NCBI RefSeq assembly: GCF_000234665.1
Contig: NC_018337.1
Coordinates: 1,248,556-1,312,555 of the forward strand
DNA: 64,000 bases
Direction: 5' to 3'
From: Leishmania mexicana MHOM/GT/2001/U1103
Taxonomy: Eukaryota; Euglenozoa; Kinetoplastea; Trypanosomatida; Trypanosomatidae
A model generated the notes under the pieces. It was given only the letters and a program-made list of their open reading frames with translations, did no database searches and had not been told where the DNA came from. The first letter of the stretch is position 1, and every line of letters starts with the position of its first letter. The translations under genes and the position numbers were made by a program. Below are positions 39,504-50,259 of this stretch, piece by piece.

Positions 39504-42500
39504 ATTTTTTTTATGTCGACGTCGTGGTGGGTTTTTGGGGAGCGTCCGATCTTGTCACGTGCTCATGTGCGCATATGTCTGCTTCGCCCTTGACTCTTTG
39601 CTTTCGTTTTCTCCGTGCATCTCGTCTGTGAGCACACACCTCCTTGTTTTTTTTATCGATCTCTCCACCGCCTTTTTCGGATATGCGCGCGTGTGTGCTT
39701 GTGTATGTGTGGGTGTCTTCACGTGCTCTGTAGTGTAGCTGACGTGTATCATCGACAGAGGGGAGGTCAGCGCCTGGCGTTATGTGCTTGAGCCTTTGTA
39801 GGACCACGGGTGTGCGTGGACGGATCTTGGCACATGTCGCCTTTAGCCGTTCTTCATGGTATTGGCGCGGCAACAGGAGTGAGTTCGATGGCTGAATCAT
39901 CTCATTAGTATTGCTTACGTTCTCTCTCACCTCATGTACTTGTTGCTCTCTCCATGGGAGTGCTGGAGTGGCCGTTTTATACTTTGTGTATGTGTGCGTG
40001 TGTGTGTCATGTTGATGATGCAACTCCCATACATCACAACCGTCAGCGACATGTTGCCTCACGGCGAGTTCCCCGTCCTCCTTTATATGCCTATGTTGAG
40101 GCGGAGTAGACGGATCCCTTGCATCTGAGAGCAACAGAGCAGACGAGACGAAAGAGCGTGCGGTGAGGACGCATGTGTGCTCCCGTACACGCCACAGAGC
40201 AGGAGACGCGACAGTTCAAAAAGAAAACAGAACGGCATCACGACGTCAAGCGGGCCAACGCAAGGGCTCTAAGAACGCGGAAGACAGAAGCGCCCCTTGC
40301 GGACGGGTTGGGCGGGGCGCCACAGTGAATGGAAGAAGCAGAGTGCACCCCTGCCGTCACCTTTGGGCTTTTTTTTTGCGCCACGTTCACGGCCGCCTTA
40401 CGTGGTTTGAAGTCTTTCAGAGCTCGCGGCCTTTTGTGGACACGAAAACGCTACCCGCGTGCGCAAGAAACTCACCCCTGCCCCCGTTCTTCACAGCACT
40501 GCCGTTCTCCTTGGTTTGTGCTCTCGCCGCGCACGCAAGCACACACACACACACACACTGGCTCTGTCTCTTCTGTTTCCGTCCTTTACCGTCTCCTGTT
40601 CTCCTTCCTCTGCACCTTCTCTTCCTAGCCCTCCTTCACCGAAAGAACAGAAACATTTCTCGCGAATCAAAACGCGAGAAGAAAACGTACAGAAAACGGA
40701 GGCGCGCGCACATACGTACAAAGGTGGTCTCTCCTTTTTTTCTCTCATCCGTTCGTTTATTTATGTGTGTGTATAGATATATATATATATATGCCTGTTG
40801 GCTTCTGTTACGTTGTCGTCCCATCTCTCTTTGTCCTGCATCTCTCTCTCCACCCCCCAAAGTAGCTGCAACCGTGCATCGCGACCGACAGATCAAAGCC
40901 GTCACCTCCTCCCATTCTTCTGCGCTAACACAGGCACGCACGCACGGTTTCCATTACCCTTCCCCCTACCCCCCTCCTTCTTTCCTCTCCGTGTAACGTG
41001 CGTCTGCGACGTCCTCAGTGAAGGGGAGGCAGCGGCAGCCTCGTGTGAGTGGAGGTGCGAAAGAAAACGAGAACAAAAAGCCGTCGTGGGCTGACGAGGC
41101 ACTGGGCAGACACGCACGCACGCACACGCACACGCACACACACACACACACAGTGGAAAACGAAAATTAGAGGTGTGCGGCGTTGGGGGTGTTTCTCCAT
41201 CTCGTGTCGATTGACGTCTTTCTCTGCTTTGTTTCTGGTATTGAGGGGAGGCACGCACAAGATCGGGACTCCTCTCTCTCTCTCTTCTGAACCCTTCTCT
41301 CGCGGCACACATCAAGTCTGCTCTGTCGCTCGACGGGGTGAGCCAACGTGTCGAGAAATCGACACTGCACGGCAAGTAGGTTATCATTTTGTTTTGGTAC
41401 CCGAGAAGCTAACGGTGGGGCCAACCGTTTTCCCACCCACCCCTCCACACACACACCAACACACGGCGATCGCAGCCCCCCCCCCCCCAATCCACGTGGA
41501 TACACAAAAAAGGCACAAAAAACGAGTAGACGCGCGGCACAGTACTTGCTGCCCGTCTGCCCCCTCCCTCTGTGTTGTGGAAAAGTTTTCTTACCTTGGT
41601 GGTGGTGTTCGTCTCTTGTTTTACGTGAGTGGCTTCGCTTTCGCTTTTGTGTTCTCTCTCTGTTCTGTTTGCCAGAAGCGCAAATTTTTTTTCGAGGCAC
41701 GGCGGTAGAGCGTGCGCGCGCCCCCTCCTCTCTTTCTCTGCCTTGAGGGCTCCTTCTTCTATTTTCTTCTTCTTGCGTGGGTGCGTGAGGTGCGCGCTCC
41801 TCTGTTGGTAGAATTTGGGCCCACTCGTGCCTTTCTTCTCTGTCGCTCGTATCGAGCGAGTCTTGCCCCCCTCCCTCCCCAGCTATCCCACCAGAGCTGC
41901 CTCTTATATCAACCCGGGATCTGCACCGCTCCCCCTACTCGTGCCGCCCACCCCCTCTCTCTTTTCCCTCACGACCTTGCTCACATCCGTTCTTGCTCTC
42001 TTGGTTTCATTTTTGTTTTTTTTACTTCGCTCGTCGCGCACAGACACAGACACGGACACACACACACAGAGGTGCACACTTTATTCTTCATCACTCAGAC
42101 ATCATTTTTTTTTGCTTTAGCTTTCTTTCCTTCCTATTCTATATCTACCCTCCATCTCCGCCCCAGGTGCACCTTACCTAAACCTCTCGTATTTCTCTCC
42201 ACCTGTATTACCTACTCCTTCTTCCGCGCCATCATTTTAGTTTGCGGCTGCTTACTGTGGTGGGTGCGTTGTGCCCTTCTGTGTTCTTTTCGTGTGTGTG
42301 TGTGTATTTCTTTGTTGTTGTTTTCTTCGTTCACGGTTGTTTCGTATTTGACGCTGCAAGCTCTTCCCTGTCTCGCTGTTGGCGCGTGCGTACGTGTGCG
42401 TGTCGGTATCATTTCCTCCTTTACTTGCAAATTTTTCTTTTCTTGTGTGTGCATGTGTTGATCTTTGTGCGCCTGCCTTTTGTCCCGCTCGTGTGTTCGC

Positions 42501-45028
42501 GTTTTGCGTCTTAATGTACGTGTCCGTGCATCCACGTACTCGTGGTGTTCCTCTGCACCTTTGACTGCTGAGAGCTTCTATAACCCGTCCCGCTCCGCCT
42601 CTCAATAAGGACTCTCACTCGAGCAGACGTTTGCCTCACACACGTTTGCGCCTTTTTTGTCCTCTGCCCATCTCTGTATACGCTTACCAGCAGGAATAGC
42701 ACCCCATCCACCTCTCGTTGGTTCTCTCTCTACCAATCCTGCTTCTCTAAATATTTTCGCGGTCCTCTCTCTTGACTTTTCCGATAGAGCTACCTATACC
42801 TCTTGTGGCAACCATCACCTCCCACGCTCGCCGTGTCCGTACACGGACGCACGCACGAGCCGACAGAAACGAAGAGCGATACTCCTGTGTCTCCGTGTGG
42901 TATGAGCAAGTGTGGGTAGTGTTTCCTGTGCTTACTTCCCGTGTTCACCTTTTCTGCTGTTTTTTTTTGGTCTTTTCGCTCGCATTGTTTCAAGTTGCAC
43001 CTCCTCTCTCTCTCTCTTCTTTTTTTCTTTCCTGTCTTTGGTTTCTCTTGGAGTCTTTTTTTTTCCGTTTATTTGCGTGTGTGTTTAGATTTCCTTTTCG
43101 GCCTTGACGCGCGTGCCTTGGTAATTGAGACGGAGGTAGACTCTCTCTTTCTCGTCACTGTCACCCTAACGGTGAGACACAAGCGCTCTTTATCTGCTTT
43201 CCCCTACCAACATTTCTCCTATTTCGAATTCTTTTTTTTTTCTTTCGTTTTCTGATTGCACTCCCTTGACTCCTCCGTCTTTCTCTCTCCCTCTCTCCTC
43301 CATATCCCTCCCTCGCTGGGTGTTGCGGCCGCTGTTTTCGATTTCTTTCTTTTTTTGTTTTTGTGTGTTACACTTCTGCTACTGTGGCAACCCTCGTCGC
43401 CCTGAGGGACGTCGGTTTCTCTGTCTGAACGCTTATACAGACACCCACAAACGTACTCAAACACGCACGAACGTGCACTCAAACGTCACACATCCCCCTC
43501 CCCCCTCTCGTCATCTCCTCTCTCCCACAGACACCGTCCGTTATACGTTATACGTTTTATTCTATTTTTCTTCTTCCCTGCTGTTTTTCGTCAGTCAATT
43601 TTGAATTTAGCACACCACCGTCACACCACTACGCGAGAACGGGCAGTCGCGTTGCCTCACGAAGCGCTGATACACGCACGCACACACGCGCCTCTCGAAA
43701 AGACGCCACGGAAGAGGAAGGACTGCTTCGCTGTCCCTTCGCGCTCTCTTTTCCTCTTTGCGCGCCCTCCGAGCAACTCGTGGACGGAATACTACGAAGA
43801 GAGGGAGAAAAGAAAAGTGGCAACGAGGGTGGGAATTGAAGCTGACGAAGAAGGCGAAAACAGCGCACGCGAGAAGAAAAAACAGAAAAGCGCGCACCGT
43901 ACATCAGCACCTGCAATACGACAAACAGGAGGGCGACCTATAACGGGTGGAGGGAGTGCTGAACATCGAAACACACATTTAGAGGACGCACACGCGACCA
44001 GCAGTGGAGAGATTCGAAGCCCTAGAAAAGTTGACGGCCCACGCGAGTTGTGGATACGCACAGGTTGTCAGCCAAGAGACCTCCACCGCTTGTCCCTCGC
44101 CCTCTTGCTTGGATCTTGCAGCTTGGTTGTGTTTGTGTCCTTCTGTCCCACCGCCGTGTGGGGCACCCTCTTATTCGCCGGACCTTGCCCATACACACAT
44201 CTGCTCTATCACCTCGATATTGCTCGTTTTCGCTCTCCCTTCTGCGGTCATCCTCTCTGTCGTCACGCAGGGCAGCGGAACGAAGAGGAACAACTCAGAC
44301 AGGAAAGCGTTCACGTATCCTGTGCACACAGAAGGCTTTATATCCTCTTTTTTTTCGCTTGGTCTTTTGGCGCCCGCTTTTCTCCCTCTCTCTCTTCGCG
44401 AATTCGCCAGTCGCGCCAACACTCGCCCGTCTTTTCTCTGACCTACTCTCATCTTCTGTTCGCTTGTGCGCTCCTCTTCGTGTTTTACCGTTTCTTCCCT
44501 TTGAGTGTTCTGTTTTTCCTTTTTCTTTTCGTGTTCGGTTCTAATTCCTGTCACTTATAAGAGCACGCTGGCACAAACGTAATTAGAAGTCCTCCTCCTC
44601 TCTCCTCTCCTCCTGCGCGCGCCCCCTCCCCCTCCCCCCTTCCCCCTCCTGCACGGTCCTCTGAACTCTTTCGGTGCCCGTTTTTTTTTCTTTACCAGAC
44701 TCATTTTCATTTAGTGGTGTGTGCAGTAGTTTCCGTTCTCCTTCTGCGTTTTTACGTTCTCCACCTCTGTGCTGCATACTGTGGAGACGCACAGACACGT
44801 ACAAAGGCGTCGCGGGGCGCTACGAGATCCAGCAGACGACGGCGAGTACTGGCGGAGGTGCCGAGGAGCATAGAAGACGGACACTCTCTCATACGCACAC
44901 AGTGACTGACAGTCTGACTCGCCTCGCCGCGCCCTAAAACGGCTCCCTTCCTCCTTCCGCCCCCAGCGAGCAAAAAAGAAAAGGTGGACGATAGGCGGCG
45001 CAGAAGGGGTAGAAAAGCAGCGCTGAAA
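39504..45028 (+). other. 5.5-kb gene-free low-complexity region
   Basis: No supported gene on either strand. From about 40340 to 44970 the sequence is mostly C/T-rich with CA/TG runs (40535-40560, 41111-41152) and a TA run (40777-40793). Open frames of up to 319 codons exist but encode Ser/Phe/Leu/His-rich low-complexity peptides. It is the longest such gap in the window. Confidence 0.55.
44965..44966 (+). promoter_or_regulatory. Probable SL trans-splice acceptor AG
   Basis: CTTCCTCCTTCCGCCCCCAG just upstream. It predicts a 62-nt 5' UTR and excludes the GTG start at 44984 only by requirement for ATG. Confidence 0.6.
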
Positions 45029-47218
45029 ATGTACCTTTGTTGTAATGACACCCTCTTGACGTCATTCGCCCTGGACACCCTGCTCAGCAAACTGGTCGCC
45101 GAGGTATGCGAGAAGCGGCCGGTTAGCTCTCGCCAAGTGCTTGAGCTGATGCGGGAGGCCCTCGAGACGCAGAAGATGCAGCAGTGGTACTACTCCGAGA
45201 CAGTTCGCTCCTTCAACGACGCCGTCAACTCGCTCAGCCGCCGCGGCTTCCCGCTTCAGATGGCGTGTCCTCTGTACTTTCGAATCCCACAAGAAGACGG
45301 CGGTGTGCACGAGTTGTTCCGCTACGGCTCAGAGATTGCGGTAACACCGAACAACTACAACCATTTCGAGCTCATGCTGAAGCGCTACCAATCTGTCGTG
45401 AATGGCGAGCTGTCGCAGGAGGGCTACTACGACGCTGTGCGCCACCTGCTCCCCATCAGCGCCCACTGCAATTTACTGAACTCTAGCTACACACCCATCA
45501 TCAATTTCCTGCAAGAGTGTCTGTTGAACCCGCGCTCGCAGTGGGCCATCCAATCGTCCTCGGTGTGGGATCAGCTGGGGGTCACGTACGCCGTGCCATT
45601 TGCCGGGCGACTCTTCGCAATCGACCCGACCAAACCCATAACAGCTCTCGTGCCTTTCGAGGACGCCAACCGCTATGTGGAGATGGCCAGTGAGCGCTGC
45701 AGAACACTCAACAGTCTTCTCACCACTGGTGCGTCGCTTAATGTGGTGCGTAGGGCAGCAGCTGCCGCCACGTCGCCGCCCTCGGCGTCACCTGGGCGCG
45801 CAGCGGTCAAGTCGGCGCCGTCCGCCATCACCGTGGCCAGCAGCGCTTCCACAAGTGAGGAAGCGAGGCAGTGGGAAGCGTTTGAGGCCATCGGCCTGCG
45901 CTCCGAGGTGTTCGGCGACATGTCGCCAGCGGAGATCGAATTTTGGCGGTACATTCTTCGACTGCGGCAGTCGCTCTCGCAGATCCACGACATCTCTTTT
46001 CACTTAGAATTTGGACCGCACCACATGGACCTCAAAGAGAACGGCCGCTTTATCCCTGTGACGCGGCTGAACCTGAATCAGTTCATCGAGGCGGTGGTGG
46101 CGAAGCAAGACGAGGTGCACAGGTACATCAATGAGGTTGCCCTTGGAACGCCGACGCACAGCATCGCGTCCAGGGACGCGGGAGGGGGAGGGGAGGGGTC
46201 CGCGGGCCCCCCTCCACCCCCAGTGGCAACCTCCAACACAGCGGCCACACAGCCGATGCCGACACCGCGACACGATATCAAAACTCCAGCGCAGCCGCCA
46301 CCACGCGCCGTCGGATCTGAGGCGGCCTCTGCATTCGGCCACCCACAAAGCGAAGCGCACCGTGGCAACGAGGCGCACCTCACATTGCGCGACGTAGACT
46401 CAACGGTGGTGCGTTCTATCATGGAGCTGCGCTCGCAGTATCAGCTCGGCCGGCTGACGAAGACAGAGTTGAATGCGCGGCAGCTGCGTTTTTGCCTGCC
46501 CTGCCACGATGGTGTCTACAACCTTATACCAAATGGTCGGCACATCCAAGTGGCAACAGGCAACATTGGCATCTTCCTCCAGTACATTGAGGACGAAAAA
46601 AAACGTGTGGAGGCTTTATCTGGTGGCAAGGCCGAGGGCGGCGCAGCACGCGCTTGCTCGCACTCTGCCGAAGCGACGACTGGCGGAATCGGGTCCTTGA
46701 ACGTCATGCAACGCGACCGCGAACGTGTCTGGGGCACTGTGGAGGTGGCAGAGGCCGATGCAGGGTACTGGACAGACAAGAACTTGCTTGACATCTGGAC
46801 GTACGAGTGCACAACAGAGTGCTTGTTGAAGTCGAGCATGTCTCCGGAAGAAATAGTGCGGCAGACGCAGTTACAGTGGGATGCCAACTTCCTTAGTAGC
46901 AAGGACTGTCCCTACGCTAATGCGTCAGAGGGCGCGTGTGCCATCCTGCCCAAGGACGCCAAGACGTATCTGCGGCTGTTGCGCAGACGGCTACAGTCAA
47001 TTCGATTGGCAATCTTAGATGCGGGCAAGTACCCTCAAGAGCCATCCGAGTGGGATGGCGCAGAGTGGGATGTGGTTAATCCGTCTACGGCGCCAGTGGA
47101 GTTCGAGATTCCGGCAAGCGCTCACGCCGTCCCGTCCACGCCCGAGAATCTTAACATGTTCTCACCTACACACAATACCGGTGGTCTTTTGGCACCGTCG
47201 CAGTCACCTAACTTGTAG
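45029..47218 (+). CDS. Modular repeat protein A of unknown function, 729 aa
   Basis: Not a family I know. A module of about 75 residues appears four to five times in diverged form: a helix, a short beta part with a G-R/I-x-V or similar core, then an acid/base-rich helix starting N-x3-F. It is best seen at 455-530 (FCLPCHDGVYNLIPNGRHI, then QVATGN, FLQYIEDEKKR) and 297-368 (ENGRFIPVTRLNLNQFIEAV), with weaker versions at 52-127, 129-230 and 585-660. Linkers of Ala/Ser/Pro (240-275, 380-440) separate modules. The last 20 residues contain FSPTHNTGGLLAP (711-723), repeated almost exactly at the end of the gene at 50260. The shared tail and shared module show the two are paralogues. No catalytic residues, signal peptide or membrane segment were seen. 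Confidence 0.82.
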   Translation: MYLCCNDTLLTSFALDTLLSKLVAEVCEKRPVSSRQVLELMREALETQKMQQWYYSETVRSFNDAVNSLSRRGFPLQMACPLYFRIPQEDGGVHELFRYGSEIAVTPNNYNHFELMLKRYQSVVNGELSQEGYYDAVRHLLPISAHCNLLNSSYTPIINFLQECLLNPRSQWAIQSSSVWDQLGVTYAVPFAGRLFAIDPTKPITALVPFEDANRYVEMASERCRTLNSLLTTGASLNVVRRAAAAATSPPSASPGRAAVKSAPSAITVASSASTSEEARQWEAFEAIGLRSEVFGDMSPAEIEFWRYILRLRQSLSQIHDISFHLEFGPHHMDLKENGRFIPVTRLNLNQFIEAVVAKQDEVHRYINEVALGTPTHSIASRDAGGGGEGSAGPPPPPVATSNTAATQPMPTPRHDIKTPAQPPPRAVGSEAASAFGHPQSEAHRGNEAHLTLRDVDSTVVRSIMELRSQYQLGRLTKTELNARQLRFCLPCHDGVYNLIPNGRHIQVATGNIGIFLQYIEDEKKRVEALSGGKAEGGAARACSHSAEATTGGIGSLNVMQRDRERVWGTVEVAEADAGYWTDKNLLDIWTYECTTECLLKSSMSPEEIVRQTQLQWDANFLSSKDCPYANASEGACAILPKDAKTYLRLLRRRLQSIRLAILDAGKYPQEPSEWDGAEWDVVNPSTAPVEFEIPASAHAVPSTPENLNMFSPTHNTGGLLAPSQSPNL

Positions 47219-48484
47219 ATGATGCAGTTCCTTTCCGTTCTGCGTAAGGTTCTTGAGAAGGGCACCGTCTTTTGCTGTGCACTGCTTCACCTTTTCACTT
47301 TTTTTTGGTTCCTCTTCGCGTGAGTGGGTCTGTACTGTGTTCCGTCGTATGACGTGTGACTTCGTTCTTTTGTTGTTGGCTTTATTCCCGTGCGTCTGTG
47401 CGTTTATTTTTTTTTCTTTGGGGGATAGTGGCGGTGTTTCGTCTCATCCTCAGTCGATGCCTCACATACGCTATCAGAATCACTATAGTACGTCCTTCTC
47501 TCCTTCCCATTCCATCTCATCTCCCGACCGACTAGACTCTTGTTTTTGGGTAATTCTGTGGTCTTCTTCCCCCTGTCCAGACCCCCTCCCCTCCCTCCCT
47601 TTTTTTAGTTCTCGGTGTCATCTTGCGTGTGGATCTCTGGCACCGCCCCCTTTCTTTTGTCGTTTTATTGTAGCTGTTTCCTGTGGATTTATTCACCGTT
47701 CGACTGTCCCTCCTCGTCCTCCTCCTAGCCCGTCACGTGTGTGTGTGAGAGAGAGACCTGTCGAACGTGTATTTCCTATCGATTTAGCTTTTTGTTCGTT
47801 TTCATGTGGTCTCTGTCGGATATATGTAGTTCTTTATTATTCGGCTTTCTGTTCGCTTCCCTGTCTGTGTTTTCGCTTTCGTGGCACTCTCCACTGGAGT
47901 TCTCCTGCCTAGCACTGGTCCCTCTTTCTGATCACTTCTCCGTTTCCCCACCACCACCACACACACAGACACACACACACACACACTCCTCCGTTTCCCC
48001 TTTTTTCTTTCATTACCGCGCTCTTCATTCAAACTGTGTTGTATGCGTGTGTGTGTGTGTGCGTGCGCGCCATTTTTTCGTTTTTTTTTCGTGCGTTGCT
48101 TTCCTCTTTTTCCCCTTCGACTCTTGTGTGTGCGGTGGTGGTGTGTGTGTTCACGTCCACACTCACATCTACGGATCTACTCAAACGCGTATACGCCTAT
48201 ACGTACACGGCCGCACGTCCCTGTCTCTCGCGCCGTCCGCCAACGTTTCTCTATATTTATATGCCTTACTACACCTCCCTCTTCACCGATTATGCCTCCT
48301 CGCTTTAGAACAGACGATATACGCAGACTACTCATATATATATATATGGGAGAGGGAAGGGGGGCGGAGGCGCATCGTTTTTGACTTCGTTGTTTGATAC
48401 AGTGATTTTGTTGTTGGTGTTTCGCGCTCTGCTGCTTTCTGATCACTTTTTGGTTCTCTTTGTCTATTCCTTCGCGGCCCTGAT
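47219..48484 (+). other. T-rich 3' flank
   Basis: CA runs at 47961-47986, GT runs at 48041-48062 and a TA run at 48332-48347. No gene seen. Confidence 0.5.
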
Positions 48485-48772
48485 AACAGGAGACACACCT
48501 CACAGTGCATCATATCTTCGGGTACAGTACACCCCTCCCCCACACACACACACACTCTGTGTGGGACAAAGCCAAGCAGCCCTTCTCCCTATTCCCTGCC
48601 AAATCCCAAACCACTTGTGGTGGTGCCAGGGTCAGGTGCGTGCGATCCGGGGAGGTCAGAGTGATTTATCGCCACTGACATCGGCTGTGAGGTCGTGGAT
48701 GGCGTGGCGTCGGAGCGACCTGCGACACCGCCCACGTTTGTAGGCCCCATGTTGAAAAGGAGAAAAATAAAC
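48485..48772 (+). mobile_element. Short SIDER-type element with A-rich tail
   Basis: Its first 220 bp parallel the start of the element at 61491 (shared ACAGTGC...TCATAT, CCAAATC..., TGGTGGTGCCAGGG and GGGGAGGTCAG blocks). They are followed by the TCGGAGCGACC block also found in SIDERs A and B, then directly an A-rich tail (48757-48772). The 3' half present in the others is missing, so it is an internally deleted or truncated copy. Confidence 0.75.
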
Positions 48773-48824
48773 TGAGGAGAGAAGCGAGAAAAGGGCGCGC
48801 ACTTTTTCTACTTCTGCAACGTGC

Positions 48825-48826
48825 AG
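48825..48826 (+). promoter_or_regulatory. Possible SL acceptor AG before a small ORF
   Basis: Tract CTTTTTCTACTTCTGCAACG then TGCAG, 43 nt before ATG 48870. Confidence 0.4.
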
Positions 48827-48869
48827 CTCAAGGCTCTCGCTCTCTTGAGCATCAACCGTCTGCTCCGAA

Positions 48870-49145
48870 ATGAAGGCCAATCGCGGAATGGGATGCAAAG
48901 GGCACGAGTACTTTTCCCAACAGCGCGCCTGGCACGGGAAGAACGTTTATGAGCGCCTGAGGAAAGCACACATTGAGGACTGCTGTATAACAAGGAGAGG
49001 AGTGTTCTTTCTCTCTTTCCCCGTAGACCTCCTCCTGACCAGCGCTTTACTCGTCCAGCTCAAGCCGCCCCCGGGTCGCCCCTCCCGTCTCGGCGATGAG
49101 AAAAAAAAACATGTGAACCCCATGGCTTTTGTGTGGCATGCCTAG
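48870..49145 (+). CDS. Small ORF, 91 aa, possible Cir_N-like start; uncertain gene
   Basis: MKANRGMGCKGHEYFSQQ followed by RAWHGKNVYERLRKAHIED uses G/C-rich codons like real genes nearby, and a good splice acceptor precedes it. The W-H...N...E-R-x-R-K pattern is reminiscent of the short Cir_N motif at the N-termini of some splicing-associated proteins (CWC25, LENG1), but the match is short. After residue 38 the sequence becomes T/C-rich and less gene-like, so this may be a broken gene whose downstream part has lost its frame, or a spurious ORF. A second ATG at 48888 fits the motif better. Confidence 0.35.
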   Translation: MKANRGMGCKGHEYFSQQRAWHGKNVYERLRKAHIEDCCITRRGVFFLSFPVDLLLTSALLVQLKPPPGRPSRLGDEKKKHVNPMAFVWHA

Positions 49146-50259
49146 CACTACCCTTCTTTCTCCTCTCCACTCCTCTCACCCCCCACCCACCCCCTCCCCT
49201 TCCCCATCACCGCTACCCAATTTTCACAAACCGCGAATACGCAACTTCTCTCGAGCGCCGACATCGGCATCCACAATCATAGCAACTCGCTTATCGTTGC
49301 TTTACTAGTGCACTCAGTGCTTCCCATTCCCTCCAGCCTCCTCCTCTCCCCTCTCCGTGTCAAGGCTGGTGCGTGTTGTGCATAGCGCTGTTGCAGCGTC
49401 TCTCTTCCGGCACATTTTCTGCTGTTGTTGCCCTTTATTATTATTTTACTTGTTCTTGTGCCTTCTTTGTTTGAAAAAGTGTATAGTCCTGGCCTGCCGA
49501 CACAGTGACGAGCTTGTTGCGCGTGGCACTGTGGCCGTGTCTGTGTTCGTGGACCGTCTTACTCGCCTCTACTACAGAAAGGCATTGGCGCTCTTCCGAC
49601 TGCGTCCTTTCTCCATCCCCCCTCACCCCCCATCTCGCGTTCTTTTTTTCCCTCTCTGACCGTCAAGTATTGTCTTCCTTCTCCCGATCTCGTCGAATCG
49701 TTGGCACGGAGCTGCCCGCTCTCTCCACCGTTAGACAGTCGCTCTCGTTTTTTTTTGCGTTCCCTTCTGTGGTCGTAAAAGTAGCGATACGCAGAAGCGA
49801 AAGAAGGGAAGAAGGTGCCGACGTCCACAACACGCAGGGACGTACCACACTCCAATCGTTCTCTTCTCTCTTCACAAGTTTGGTCGCTGTCACCACGCTT
49901 GTGCTCTCTCGCTGATTAGCCGCACAGATGCAAGAAAAGCGGTGATCATTCTGTTTTTCAGGAAAGTGATCGAGCCTCTTCGTGCCGCTGTCTTGTGCGC
50001 GTCGGTGCACGTGTGTTGTATACGCTATCATCCCTCGCCTTCCCTCTCTGATTGACCTTTGTTCTTTGTTTTTTGTTGTTGTGCTCCTCCCCCCAGTCTA
50101 GGGTGACGAGAGCATCCGACGGGGAACAACAAAAGGAGAAATAAGATTCTCTTTTTCTCGCTCCTCGGCCTGGCACGGCGCGTGCGTGTGCAGGCGCCGC
50201 GTGAAGGAGGTAGAACACCGAAGTAGTCTTTCTTGTTCGTTTTCGTTTGTCTATCGTTC
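49146..50259 (+). other. Spacer between the small ORF and modular protein B
   Basis: C/T-rich tracts. Candidate acceptors for the next gene are at 50095-50096 and 50192-50193. No gene seen. Confidence 0.5.
50095..50096 (+). promoter_or_regulatory. Possible SL trans-splice acceptor AG
   Basis: Follows the T-rich tract at 50057-50091. It predicts a 163-nt 5' UTR; 50192-50193 is the alternative. Confidence 0.4.

Noticed and set aside
40163..40996. 277-codon + open frame in the long spacer
   Set aside because: It encodes Ser/Phe/Leu/His-rich low complexity from CA/TG and C/T runs, with no domain and no gene-like codon use.
43601..44560. 319-codon + open frame
   Set aside because: Same low-complexity character; the second half is Phe/Ser/Leu from a pyrimidine tract.
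47961..47986. CA/TG tandem arrays as CRISPR or telomeric repeat
   Set aside because: They are simple dinucleotide microsatellites without spacers, and no TTAGGG-type units occur.
48984..49014. Tiny intron in the small ORF (GT...CCCCGTAG)
   Set aside because: It would be about 30 nt, far shorter than the rare trypanosomatid cis-introns, and joining the sides does not restore a clear domain.
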